Of a stretch of 64,000 nt of DNA, positions 56,352-64,000 are shown piece after piece. Numbering within the stretch: position 1 is the first letter of the stretch; every line of letters begins with the position of its first letter. The position numbers and the translations under genes were made by a program. The DNA is from Odoribacter sp. (GTDB lineage Bacteria; Bacteroidota; Bacteroidia; Bacteroidales; Muribaculaceae). The notes under the pieces were generated by a model. That model ran no database searches, was not told the DNA's origin, and saw only the letters and a list, made by a program, of their open reading frames with translations. Where the stretch lies: contig JAMPHZ010000014.1 of NCBI GenBank assembly GCA_023663145.1, positions 1 through 64,000 on the forward strand, written 5' to 3'.

Positions 56352-57631
56352 TCCCCGACCGTACCATTGCTCCTCCCACAGCAAATGCGCCCCATATAGC
56401 CATCCCGCCATGCACATCAAACGAAGAGCTATCTACGGGTGCCGTGCTGCATACTCTGGAGGCAGGTGACCAACCTTTGGCTCGCCTGACATTGATATGG
56501 GAGGGCGGATCACTCGATTCTACACGTGCTTCTTTGCCACTGCTGATGGCCGAGTGCTTGCGTGAGGGGTCTGGCTCTTTTTCCGGAGCCGAGATCGCCG
56601 ATGCAATAGATTTCTGTGGAGCGCGTCTCTCGTCGCGGGTAGCCGAGCATCATACCGGCATAGAAATTCTTGCTTTGTCGTCGAAACTCGGTGCCCTGTT
56701 GCCTTTATTGAAAACAGTCATCACTGATCCGCTGCTTGAACAAGAGATAATTGATATGAATGCGCGCCAGATGGCAGGTACTCTCGCTACCCGACGCTCC
56801 ACCATGACATACGGAGCCTCGCAGGCCATAGTACCTATTCTTAGAGGTAAAGACCATCCTGCTTCCCGCGAAGAACTTCCTGAGCATATACTGACAACAA
56901 CACGCACAGAGGTGGTAGACTGCTACAGAAACATAATACACCAAGGCAGATTGCATGCATTTCTTTCCGGAAAATTTACTCCGCAGCTTGCCGGACAGGT
57001 GCGCGAATTTGTGGCATCATTGCCGTCGGCGACCGATGCCGGAGCAATAAAGATTGTCCCCAACTCCCCCGAGGCTCCCCGCAAAATCTACGTAGACCGT
57101 CCAGAGTCACTTCAATCCGCGGTAGCTATGGGTATGCCCACGATAGGCCGTGACCATCCTGACTATATTACCCTCAGACTTGCTGTCATAGCCCTCGGAG
57201 GTTATTTCAGCAGTCGCCTCATGCAGAACATACGTGAGGAAAAAGGACTTACATACGGCATCAATGCATCGCTTCTCGGTTCATACGAAGGAGGATCAGT
57301 GCGCATAGGCGCTCAATGCGATGCACGCTACGTAGAACAGGTCATTGATGAGACAATGGCCGAGATAAAAGGCATGTCTATCAAACTTCTTGATTCAGGA
57401 GAGCTGAATCGCCTGAAGCTGAATGCCTGGACATCCCTTGCCTCAACCACAGACTCTCCGTTCTCTATCATGGATTACTACATCACAGCTATGCAAGTAG
57501 GCACCGGAGTTGATTATTTTCAACGTCAGCTTGAAACCATATCATGTCTTACACCTGCCGATATAGCCCGTGTGGCCTCCTTATACCTTAACGCTGATGC
57601 TTTTTCAATAGGAGTTTGCGGCAAAAACTGA
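56348..57631 (+). CDS. M16-like peptidase subunit lacking the HxxEH zinc motif
   Basis: 427 residues of the insulinase-like fold, in two halves: TLIWEGGSLDSTRASLPLLMAECLREGSGSFSGAEI (quoted in parts) and VAMGMPTIGRDHPDYITLRLAVIALGGYFSSRLMQNIREEKGLTYGI, the second carrying the conserved SRLxxxIRExxGLxYx motif. At the first-half zinc site the sequence is LLMAECLREGS where active members have HxxEH, so it should be a non-catalytic partner or a binding protein. No active M16 gene is adjacent. There is no signal peptide. It is the last gene of the ThiE-like operon. Confidence 0.85.
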   Translation: MIPDRTIAPPTANAPHIAIPPCTSNEELSTGAVLHTLEAGDQPLARLTLIWEGGSLDSTRASLPLLMAECLREGSGSFSGAEIADAIDFCGARLSSRVAEHHTGIEILALSSKLGALLPLLKTVITDPLLEQEIIDMNARQMAGTLATRRSTMTYGASQAIVPILRGKDHPASREELPEHILTTTRTEVVDCYRNIIHQGRLHAFLSGKFTPQLAGQVREFVASLPSATDAGAIKIVPNSPEAPRKIYVDRPESLQSAVAMGMPTIGRDHPDYITLRLAVIALGGYFSSRLMQNIREEKGLTYGINASLLGSYEGGSVRIGAQCDARYVEQVIDETMAEIKGMSIKLLDSGELNRLKLNAWTSLASTTDSPFSIMDYYITAMQVGTGVDYFQRQLETISCLTPADIARVASLYLNADAFSIGVCGKN

Positions 57632-57679
57632 TCTGTTGTTTACTGAAATATCCAAAACAGGGCAATGTCACATACAGCA

Positions 57680-57715
57680 AAGAGCGCCCATATAATTCAG
57701 TATATGAGCGCTCTT
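57680..57715. terminator. hairpin between the M16-like and carbonic anhydrase genes
   Basis: AAGAGCGC (57680-57687) and GCGCTCTT (57708-57715), then CATATA/TATATG, fourteen pairs with one C/A mismatch and a 6-base loop. It lies between convergent genes, without a U run. Confidence 0.6.
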
Positions 57716-57751
57716 GAATGTATATATTCGGTAAGGTAGCTGTGGTGATGC

Positions 57752-58282
57752 TTATTCAGCAGTATTCTCAGGGTCGTACCAACGGGAATACATAAGATAG
57801 TTATGGGCGATCTTGCGGTTGATTTCCTTGTTTTGTTCAGGATCTACCATCTTAATGAATTTTGCAGGTGCGCCGCCCCATAGTTCGTTGGGGCCTATCT
57901 TAGTGCGGCTCAGTACGACCGAGCCGGCTGCAACGATGGCGCCTTCACCTACTTCGGCATCATCCATCACCACCGCACCCATGCCTACAAGGGCATAGTT
58001 GTGAATCTTGGCGCCGTGGATAGTTACGTTGTGGCCTATCGAGACATCGTCACCGATCTCGATGGTGGATTTTTGGTAAAGAGTGTGTAGCACGCTGCCA
58101 TCCTGAATGTTGACACGGTTGCCGATGCGTATTGAATTGACGTCGCCCCGTAGCACGGTATTGAACCATACAGAACATTCGTCGCCAATTACTACGTCGC
58201 CTATGATTGTACAATTCTGGGCAAGGAAACAGCCTTCGCCTATTTGGGGTGTAAAGCCTCGTACTGGAATTATAAGAGCCAT
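57752..58282 (-). CDS. gamma-class carbonic anhydrase-like hexapeptide protein
   Basis: 176 residues from ATG 58282. Left-handed beta-helix with hexapeptide repeats (IGDVVIGDECSVWFNTVLRGD, IGNRVNIQDGSVLHTL, IEIGDDVSIGHNVTIHGAKI, in parts). The three zinc-binding histidines of the Cam type are at VLHT, IGHN and TIHGA. The acidic loop of archaeal Cam is absent, as in most bacterial homologues (YrdA-like), so activity is not assured. It starts five bases after the aminopeptidase gene. Confidence 0.88.
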   Translation of the reverse strand: MALIIPVRGFTPQIGEGCFLAQNCTIIGDVVIGDECSVWFNTVLRGDVNSIRIGNRVNIQDGSVLHTLYQKSTIEIGDDVSIGHNVTIHGAKIHNYALVGMGAVVMDDAEVGEGAIVAAGSVVLSRTKIGPNELWGGAPAKFIKMVDPEQNKEINRKIAHNYLMYSRWYDPENTAE

Positions 58283-58286
58283 TGTG

Positions 58287-60071
58287 TCAAAGCGGTTTAG
58301 TGTTGTTAATAAGCCATTGCAGGGCATCACCCTCAAGCAGTGGACTCAGGGTGTGTGCCACATGTCGGTGATATTCGTTTACCCATTCTATTTCCTGCGT
58401 GCTCATTATCGAGGTGTCGAAGAGCGAGCGGTCAAACGGGCATAGTGTCAGTGTTTCGAAGCGATAGAACCGGCCGAATTCTGTTGTCATGGCTTCGGTT
58501 GTGAGCACAAGATTCTCGCAACGTATGCCATGGATACCCTCACGGTAAAGACCGGGCTCATTTGAAGTTATCATGCCGGGTTGCAGGGGTGTCGGTACGT
58601 AGTTGAGACGTATGCTCTGTGGGCCTTCGTGGACATTGAGGAAGTGTCCCACGCCGTGGCCCGTGCCGTGCAGATATGATAACCCTTCGCGCCACAGGAA
58701 CTGACGGGCGAGAGCGTCGAGTTGATGACCGGTGGTGCCTTCGGGGAATATAGCTGATCCAAGGGCTATGTGGCCTTTCATTACAAGTGTGAAGTCGCGG
58801 CGTTCGGTGGCAGTAGGCTCGCCGAGGGCTATGGTGCGGGTGATGTCGGTAGTACCGTCAAGATATTGGGCGCCTGAGTCAATTAAAAGAAGACCCTGGG
58901 GGGCGAGGGTGGAATTGGATTTTTCGTCAGCTTCATAATGCACGATGGCTCCGTGGGGGCCATATCCTGCTATGGTACCGAAGCTTTCGTCGAAATAAAG
59001 CTCACCTGCGCTGCGATATTTACGCAGGATATGGGCTACATCCATCTCGGATATATTTCCACCTGCTTTCACGGTATTCTGAATCTCGCAGAGAGCTTTC
59101 ACCATGGCTACGCCATCGCGTACCATCGCTTGTCGAGTACCGGTAATCTGAGTCTCGTTTTTTACGGCTTTGAGCAGCATAACGGGTGAGTCATGTTTCA
59201 CAGCCCGGTCGCCGATGAGTTCCACAATAGCTGCCGAGTTGCGGGTTGGATCCACTAATATTCTGGAGTCGGCAGGCAGGGAGGCGACGAATGTCTTCAC
59301 GTCGGCGTACGGAATGATAGACACACCCTGATTTTTAAGATAAATGGATACTTCGTCGCTGATCTTCGATGGATCGACAAGCAGAGTGCTTCCATTTCCT
59401 TGTGACAGATACAGGAAAGCCGTAACCACAGGATTGTATTTCACATCGCGTGAGCGGATGTTGAGTAGCCATGCTATCTCGTCAAGAGCTGATATGAATA
59501 TCGCCCCTGCACCGGCTGCTGAAGCCTTGTCGAGAACCATGCTGATCTTGGTATGTGCATCACATCCGGCATATTCTTCGGGGTGCACAAACACCTGTGC
59601 CGAGGGTAGGGCAGGGCGGTCGGTCCATACCTGATCCATGACATCGAAGTCGGACACAAGCACTATGCCCGCAGCTTGCAGGTGCATAAGCAGGTCTTCT
59701 TTTGCGGCTACAGAAAACACCATACCGTCAATACCTGTCTTTTCACCTGCCTTGAGGTTGGAGCAGAGCCATGATGTTATGGATGGAGTGCCCGGAATGC
59801 CGTCTTTCATCAGTTGTATTTCAGAGCCGCCAAGTTGTTCGGCCGCTTGCAGGAAGTAGCGCGAGTCAGTCCACAGCAAGGCTTTGTCAAGAGTCACAAC
59901 AAGGTCACCTGCCGATCCTGTGAAGCCGCTTAAGTGCCGACGTGCCTGCCAGTGGTCGGAAATGTATTCACTTATGTGTGGATCGGCCTGCGGAATGATT
60001 GTGGCCGATATGCCGCGGGATTTCATCAGCCCGCGCAGCGATGCTAACGCTGTCTGTACATTGTATTTCAT
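58287..60071 (-). CDS. M24 aminopeptidase P family protein
   Basis: 594 residues from ATG 60071 (MKYNVQTALASLRGLMKSR). A three-domain aminopeptidase P: two creatinase-like N-terminal domains (about 1-300) and a pita-bread catalytic domain with metal ligands in LLIDSGAQYLDGTTDITRT (two Asp), LHGTGHGVGHFLNVHEGP (His), ITSNEPGLY (Glu) and CENLVLT (Glu). It removes N-terminal residues before proline in the cytoplasm. It is in one transcript with yraN (22 bases upstream) and the carbonic anhydrase. Confidence 0.93.
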   Translation of the reverse strand: MKYNVQTALASLRGLMKSRGISATIIPQADPHISEYISDHWQARRHLSGFTGSAGDLVVTLDKALLWTDSRYFLQAAEQLGGSEIQLMKDGIPGTPSITSWLCSNLKAGEKTGIDGMVFSVAAKEDLLMHLQAAGIVLVSDFDVMDQVWTDRPALPSAQVFVHPEEYAGCDAHTKISMVLDKASAAGAGAIFISALDEIAWLLNIRSRDVKYNPVVTAFLYLSQGNGSTLLVDPSKISDEVSIYLKNQGVSIIPYADVKTFVASLPADSRILVDPTRNSAAIVELIGDRAVKHDSPVMLLKAVKNETQITGTRQAMVRDGVAMVKALCEIQNTVKAGGNISEMDVAHILRKYRSAGELYFDESFGTIAGYGPHGAIVHYEADEKSNSTLAPQGLLLIDSGAQYLDGTTDITRTIALGEPTATERRDFTLVMKGHIALGSAIFPEGTTGHQLDALARQFLWREGLSYLHGTGHGVGHFLNVHEGPQSIRLNYVPTPLQPGMITSNEPGLYREGIHGIRCENLVLTTEAMTTEFGRFYRFETLTLCPFDRSLFDTSIMSTQEIEWVNEYHRHVAHTLSPLLEGDALQWLINNTKPL

Positions 60072-60093
60072 TGTAGGTAATTTAATGATTCGT

Positions 60094-60465
60094 TCATCTG
60101 TAAGATTTGACCGGCGGCTCGAATGCGTCAGGTATATACTCCACGGTGTAATTGTCTGGGGTACCGCATATCCCGAACACATCGAAGCGTGCCTGTCTGT
60201 ACTCATCATAATTGGTTATATAAGCCTTGGCAGAGGCTGCCATGAAGCGTATCTTTCGGTCGTCGATGGCTTCGAGCGGATCCTCATCCATGTTGCTGCG
60301 GGTTTTTACCTCCACAAAGCATATGCAATCGCCCTTTATGGCTATGATGTCAATTTCATAACGTCCCATTCGCCAGTTGCGCCCGGCAATGGCATAGCCC
60401 TGCAGAATGAGATGGCGGCAGGCCACTTCCTCGCCCCAGCGCCCGAGTTCGTTGTGTTTTGCCAT
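60094..60465 (-). CDS. YraN/UPF0102 family nuclease-fold protein
   Basis: 123 residues with an N-terminal LGRWGEEVACRHLILQGY and a PD-(D/E)XK-type core: ARNW...EIDIIA with D39, and FVEVKTRSN with E52 and K54. YraN proteins are conserved but their physiological role is not settled; a Holliday-junction-resolvase-like fold is the usual description. Head of the yraN-aminopeptidase-carbonic anhydrase transcript. Confidence 0.9.
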   Translation of the reverse strand: MAKHNELGRWGEEVACRHLILQGYAIAGRNWRMGRYEIDIIAIKGDCICFVEVKTRSNMDEDPLEAIDDRKIRFMAASAKAYITNYDEYRQARFDVFGICGTPDNYTVEYIPDAFEPPVKSYR

Positions 60466-60518
60466 GTTATAAAATCTTTTATGCGATGATGGATGCCCAA
60501 CAACCGAATTATAATGTG

Positions 60519-60526
60519 CAAAGTTA
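60519..60526 (-). promoter_or_regulatory. -7 box for yraN
   Basis: Minus-strand TAACTTTG, exact consensus, 54 bases ahead of the yraN ATG. No clear -33. Confidence 0.45.
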
Positions 60527-60579
60527 ACAATTATTCCTTATTTTAGTTGTTTTTTTTACTAAAATATGCACATGTGCTA

Positions 60580-60610
60580 TTTTGTGTCAGTGTTTATTTT
60601 TGTACCTTTG
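60580..60610 (+). promoter_or_regulatory. promoter of the rnf operon
   Basis: TTTTG (60580-60584), 18 bases, TACCTTTG (60603-60610), exact consensus. ATG of the RseC-like gene at 60648. The only regulatory signal seen for the operon. Confidence 0.65.
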
Positions 60611-60647
60611 CGCAGGTGAAAAATTGTTGAAATTATATTTACATTTT

Positions 60648-61049
60648 ATGTTGACTTACAACGCGGTTGTCACAAAGTCTGATGGCCGCAAAGTTTCCGT
60701 TATATTAAAGTGTGGCAACGATGCTTGTCACGCATGTGCCATGGCTGCTATGTGCCCGGGTACATCAGATACTCTTGAGATAGAGGCCGGGGTTCCTGAA
60801 GGCAAGGTTGTTACAGTAGGTAGTGACGTGGTTATTGCGACTGATGACAGTCATCGTATGAAAGCAGTGTTGCTGCTGTTGCTATGGCCTGTCATTTCAC
60901 TGGTCTTGGCTGCTTCAGTAACTCACTTGGCGGGTTGGGGTAGCAAATGGATTGCAGTGACATCTTTGGCTGCATTTATCATTGCGGCATTCGTGGCATG
61001 GGCGATTGACAGGAGTCGCCGTGAGCTGATATGGAGTGTAATAGATTGA
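60648..61049 (+). CDS. RseC/SoxR-reducing-system family protein
   Basis: 133 residues from ATG 60648. An N-terminal cysteine-rich part (KCGNDACHACAMAAMCPG, about 21-38) resembles RseC, followed by two hydrophobic segments (AVLLLLLWPVISLVLAASV, WIAVTSLAAFIIAAFVAWAI). In E. coli RseC modulates SoxR reduction with the Rsx (Rnf-like) complex. It is the first gene of the rnf operon here, as common in Bacteroidota, and its stop is directly followed by rnfB. Confidence 0.9.
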   Translation: MLTYNAVVTKSDGRKVSVILKCGNDACHACAMAAMCPGTSDTLEIEAGVPEGKVVTVGSDVVIATDDSHRMKAVLLLLLWPVISLVLAASVTHLAGWGSKWIAVTSLAAFIIAAFVAWAIDRSRRELIWSVID

Positions 61050-61895
61050 TTGATCCGCTTTATGTCAGTTATACTTTACTCTTTGGCAGCGCTTATAGTA
61101 ACGGCTTTGGCCGGAGCTGGTCTTCTGTATTTTGTGTCGAAACGATTTGCAGTGGAGACAGACCCACGCGTTGATGAGATTTCATCATTGTTGCCAGGAG
61201 CCAACTGTGGCGGGTGTGGATTCAAGGGATGTCGTGACTTTGCCGAGAATTGCGTGGTCGCGGACTCCCTTAATGGCATTTTCTGCCCAGTGGGGGGAGC
61301 CCCACTTATGGAAAAGATAGCACGGATCACCGGAATGGTTCCTGCCGGTGACATGAGAATTCCGGTAGCTGCCATAATGTGCAACGGCTCATGTGTTGCG
61401 CGCGATGTATTGGCATCTTATGACGGTGTCAGCTCATGCGCAATACTCGCTTCGGTGGCTGTAGGTGACCGCCCCTGCGGTTATGGTTGCCTTGGCCGTG
61501 GCGATTGTGCTGTAGTGTGCGACTTCGGTGCCATTACCGTTGATCCTGACACCGGAATAGCATCTGTTGATCCCGAAAGATGCACAGCTTGTGGAAAGTG
61601 TATAAAAGTATGCCCAAGACATATTATACGACTCGTGCCGCGCGGAAATGACGACCGACGTGTGTGGGTGGCCTGTTCGAACCATGACCGTGGGGCTACA
61701 GCCCGCAAGATGTGCATGGCTGCATGCATCGCCTGCGGCAAATGTGTGCGGTCGTGCCCGGATTTGGCCGTTGAAATAATTGATAATATTGCGGTGATTA
61801 ATCCAGAGAGCTGTACGGCATGTGGCAAATGTGTGCAAGGATGCCCAACGGGAGCCATCTTATCCACTTTTAAATGTATATCCGATGAAGCGTAG
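61050..61895 (+). CDS. rnfB: Rnf electron transport complex subunit B
   Basis: Electron-entry subunit of the ferredoxin:NAD oxidoreductase Rnf. 281 residues from TTG 61050, or 277 from ATG 61062. One membrane anchor (about 8-28), the NQR/RNF Fe-S domain GANCGGCGFKGC, and three 4Fe-4S ferredoxin motifs in the C-terminal half (CTACGKCIKVCP, CIACGKCVRSCP, CTACGKCVQGCP). The many cysteine clusters fit ferredoxin oxidation on the cytoplasmic side. It overlaps rnfC by 11 bases. Confidence 0.96.
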   Translation: MIRFMSVILYSLAALIVTALAGAGLLYFVSKRFAVETDPRVDEISSLLPGANCGGCGFKGCRDFAENCVVADSLNGIFCPVGGAPLMEKIARITGMVPAGDMRIPVAAIMCNGSCVARDVLASYDGVSSCAILASVAVGDRPCGYGCLGRGDCAVVCDFGAITVDPDTGIASVDPERCTACGKCIKVCPRHIIRLVPRGNDDRRVWVACSNHDRGATARKMCMAACIACGKCVRSCPDLAVEIIDNIAVINPESCTACGKCVQGCPTGAILSTFKCISDEA

Positions 61896-63225
61896 ATCAT
61901 TTTCAACAGGTGGCATACATCCGCATCAATCAAAAATTACTGCCGGTATGCCGCCGGTGCTCATGGATTTGCCCATGCAAGTAGAATTGCTCCTGTCGCA
62001 GCATATTGGTGCGCCTGCCGTGCCTATCGTAAACAAGGGTGATCGCGTGAACCGCATGCAGCCCGTGGCAAAGCCTGGTAGCGTGCTGTCGGCAGCAGTA
62101 CATTCCCCGATTACTGGAATTGTGAAAGACATAAGGCCGGTGACAACTTTGTCGGGCTATCAGTCGACAGCCATAGTCATTGAATCCGATCCAGATGCAG
62201 CCGCTGCTGATTCCGTCGCTCGCAAGGCTCTGTACGAGAACCTAAGAACTGCATTGCCTCTGAGGGGGGATTATAGTGCGGAACATATACGCGAGGCTAT
62301 AACCCGTGCGGGTATCGTAGGGTTGGGGGGCGCTGCATTTCCGTCAGCAGTGAAATATTCCATGGCAGAGCCTCCCGATATGCTTATAGTTAATGCCTGC
62401 GAGTGCGAGCCATATCTTACTTGCGATGATGCGCTGATGCGGGAGTTCCCGGCCGCTGTTATCGCGGGCATACGTCTTGTTATGGTAGCTACAGGTGCCG
62501 CCCGGGCCCGCATAGGCATAGAAGACAACAAACCGGAGGCAATATACGCAATGAGAAAGGCCTTGACACATGCCGACTATGATATACAAGTAGTCACACT
62601 TGCCACAAAATACCCACAGGGCGGCGAGAAGCAACTTGTGCAGGCAATTACGGGGCATAGGATACCTAAGGGAGCGTTGCCTGCATCAGTCGGAGTGGTT
62701 GTGACCAACGTTGCCACGGCATTTGCGGTATATCAGGCTGTGGCTTTAGATGTCCCTCTGATTGAACGGGTAGTTACATTAACGGGAGATATACCATCGC
62801 CAGGAAATTATATAATTACAATAGGTACACCTGTTTCAACTCTCATCCCAAGTATTCCTGACGACGGCAAACTTATAGCCGGTGGTCCCATGATGGGGCG
62901 TGCAGTCGTTTCTGCTTGCGCTCCCGTAACCAAAGGTTTGTCGGGATTGCTACTTCTTACGGGAGCCACCGCCAGGCGCTTGCAGATTCAGCCGTGCATA
63001 CGGTGTGCCTCATGCGTGGATGCCTGTCCTATGGGGCTGGAACCATATCTTCTGTCATCATTCGGCCGGATGAGCCTCTTCGAAGATGCTATCAACCATA
63101 GGGTTACCGATTGCATTGAATGTGGGTCATGCAGCTATATCTGCCCCTCCGCAAGGCCGTTGCTTGATTATATCCGACTCGCAAAGAGTAATGCCTCAGC
63201 AATTATAAAATCAAGGAAATCATGA
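61885..63225 (+). CDS. rnfC: Rnf electron transport complex subunit C
   Basis: 446 residues from ATG 61885. The NADH/FMN-binding soluble subunit: GGIHPHQSKITAG near the start, GIVGLGGAAFPSAVKY (flavin/NADH glycine motif), NACECEPYLTCDD, KYPQGGEKQL, and two ferredoxin motifs CIRCASCVDACP and CIECGSCSYICP. It is the electron exit toward NAD in Rnf. It forms ATGA overlap with rnfD. Confidence 0.97.
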   Translation: MKRRSFSTGGIHPHQSKITAGMPPVLMDLPMQVELLLSQHIGAPAVPIVNKGDRVNRMQPVAKPGSVLSAAVHSPITGIVKDIRPVTTLSGYQSTAIVIESDPDAAAADSVARKALYENLRTALPLRGDYSAEHIREAITRAGIVGLGGAAFPSAVKYSMAEPPDMLIVNACECEPYLTCDDALMREFPAAVIAGIRLVMVATGAARARIGIEDNKPEAIYAMRKALTHADYDIQVVTLATKYPQGGEKQLVQAITGHRIPKGALPASVGVVVTNVATAFAVYQAVALDVPLIERVVTLTGDIPSPGNYIITIGTPVSTLIPSIPDDGKLIAGGPMMGRAVVSACAPVTKGLSGLLLLTGATARRLQIQPCIRCASCVDACPMGLEPYLLSSFGRMSLFEDAINHRVTDCIECGSCSYICPSARPLLDYIRLAKSNASAIIKSRKS

Positions 63226-64000
63226 TAATATCTCTTTCTCCACATATTCATACAGGACGCACCGTGCGCTCCACAATGATGCATGTGCTTATAGCGCTGA
63301 CACCGCCCGCGATATGCTCTTTGTATTACTTCGGCTTTCCAGCCGCAATGTTAATGGTGGTGGCCATAGCTGTATCAGTAATCACAGAATGGGCTATAAC
63401 GAAATTTATGTTGCGGAGGCCCTCGTCTATAGGGGATCTTACAGCGGTGGTTACCGGACTCCTTTTGGCAATGAACGTGCCGTCGACATTGCCGTTATGG
63501 ACCGTAGCTATCGGTTCTTTATTTGCGATAGCCATTGCAAAGATGGCCTTTGGCGGTTTAGGTTGCAATATATTTAATCCTGCGATGGTAGGGCGAGTGT
63601 TTCTGCTCATCTCTTTCCCTGCACTTATGACTGTATGGCCATTGCCTGGGAATGGTTTTATGTCTAATCCCGATGGTGTTACCGGCGCTACATTGCTTAG
63701 TCGGCTGAATGCCCCCGATTTTAACCCTGAATTGCTTGATGCCGCTGATATGTTGCTTGGGAACATGGGTGGATCACTTGGCGAAGTTGGCGCAGCAGCC
63801 ATATTGCTCGGATTTGTTTATCTTCTTGCCACACGTATAATAACATGGCACATACCAGTGTCTATAATTCTTTCGGCAGCATTGTTCGCGAGTCTTGTTG
63901 GTGTGCCTGTGACAGGAAATGTGCTGTCAGGCGGTTTGTTGCTCGGTGCTGTGTTTATGGCTACTGACTATGTCACGTCCCCGATGACAGCCCATGGGAA
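63222..64000 (+). CDS. rnfD: Rnf electron transport complex subunit D, 3' truncated by the window
   Basis: Starts at ATG 63222 in ATGA overlap with rnfC and runs open to the right edge (259 codons). Opening MIISLSPHIHTGRTVRSTM and hydrophobic segments (VLIALTPPAICSLYYF, AMLMVVAIAVSVITEWAI, LTAVVTGLLLAMNVPSTLPLW) match RnfD/NqrB. The covalent-FMN motif is DGVTGATLL with T157 as the attachment residue, a target of ApbE. Later: FGGLGCNIFNPAMVGRVFL. rnfG, rnfE and rnfA should follow outside the window. Confidence 0.95.
   Translation, partial: MIISLSPHIHTGRTVRSTMMHVLIALTPPAICSLYYFGFPAAMLMVVAIAVSVITEWAITKFMLRRPSSIGDLTAVVTGLLLAMNVPSTLPLWTVAIGSLFAIAIAKMAFGGLGCNIFNPAMVGRVFLLISFPALMTVWPLPGNGFMSNPDGVTGATLLSRLNAPDFNPELLDAADMLLGNMGGSLGEVGAAAILLGFVYLLATRIITWHIPVSIILSAALFASLVGVPVTGNVLSGGLLLGAVFMATDYVTSPMTAHG

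Overview
The window reads as ordinary chromosome of a member of the order Bacteroidales (Bacteroidota), most like the gut family Muribaculaceae; the family is inference. The support is gene content (a DUF4924 protein, a second EF-G-like protein, a DUF2582 winged-helix protein, an RseC-type protein heading an Rnf operon, secreted proteins with Bacteroidales-style C-terminal tails) and upstream regions that repeatedly carry the Bacteroidota promoter pair TTTG / TAnnTTTG with hardly any Shine-Dalgarno sequences. I found no rRNA, tRNA, CRISPR array, transposase, integrase or phage gene. Coding density is high and the strand changes often, and most convergent gene ends are separated by a strong inverted repeat.

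Layout. 1-9 kb: RmuC, an ECF sigma factor, an MBL-fold hydrolase, a THUMP-like methyltransferase, phosphoglycerate kinase, a GYF-domain protein, and a minus-strand run rlmH > PQQ-propeller lipoprotein > esterase-like hydrolase. 9-20 kb: nadC, a lytic transglycosylase-uvrA pair, a 532-aa secreted protein of unknown function, and prfA-pyrF-GDPD. 20-34 kb: a small outer-membrane barrel, the EF-G-like protein, groES-groEL, a 1810-aa alpha-2-macroglobulin-like protein, a DUF308 membrane protein, and mlaE-mlaF-holB. 34-44 kb: a long plus-strand series of udk, lptB, a TPR/PD40 protein, floA, a PHP phosphatase, a U32 peptidase, galE, a histidine acid phosphatase and queA. 44-50 kb: DUF59-lpxH-DUF4924 (minus), an outer-membrane barrel, DUF2582 and a two-component system. 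50-60 kb: ilvE-HD, apbE (minus), a plus-strand operon of a ThiE-like protein, a flippase-like protein, nfeD, kdsB and an M16-like protein, then minus-strand yraN-pepP-carbonic anhydrase. 60.6-64 kb: rseC-rnfB-rnfC-rnfD, cut by the right edge.

How the genes connect. Envelope functions recur: LPS (lptB, lpxH, kdsB, galE), phospholipid transport (mlaEF), membrane organisation (floA, nfeD) and outer-membrane barrels. The Rnf complex at the right edge needs covalent flavin on RnfD and RnfG, and the apbE gene 9 kb to its left encodes an enzyme class that makes that bond. GroES-GroEL, the EF-G-like protein, RF1, QueA, RlmH and YraN cover housekeeping.

I did not find a clearly new multi-gene system. 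The observations I rate highest are a near-consensus sigma-54-type -24/-12 element with a repeated half upstream of groES, a ThiE-fold protein lacking nearly all ThiE substrate residues, a macroglobulin-like protein without the thioester, a structured 5' leader on the mla operon, an unexplained GC-rich hairpin and small ORF before the two-component system, and very long perfect stems at convergent gene ends.
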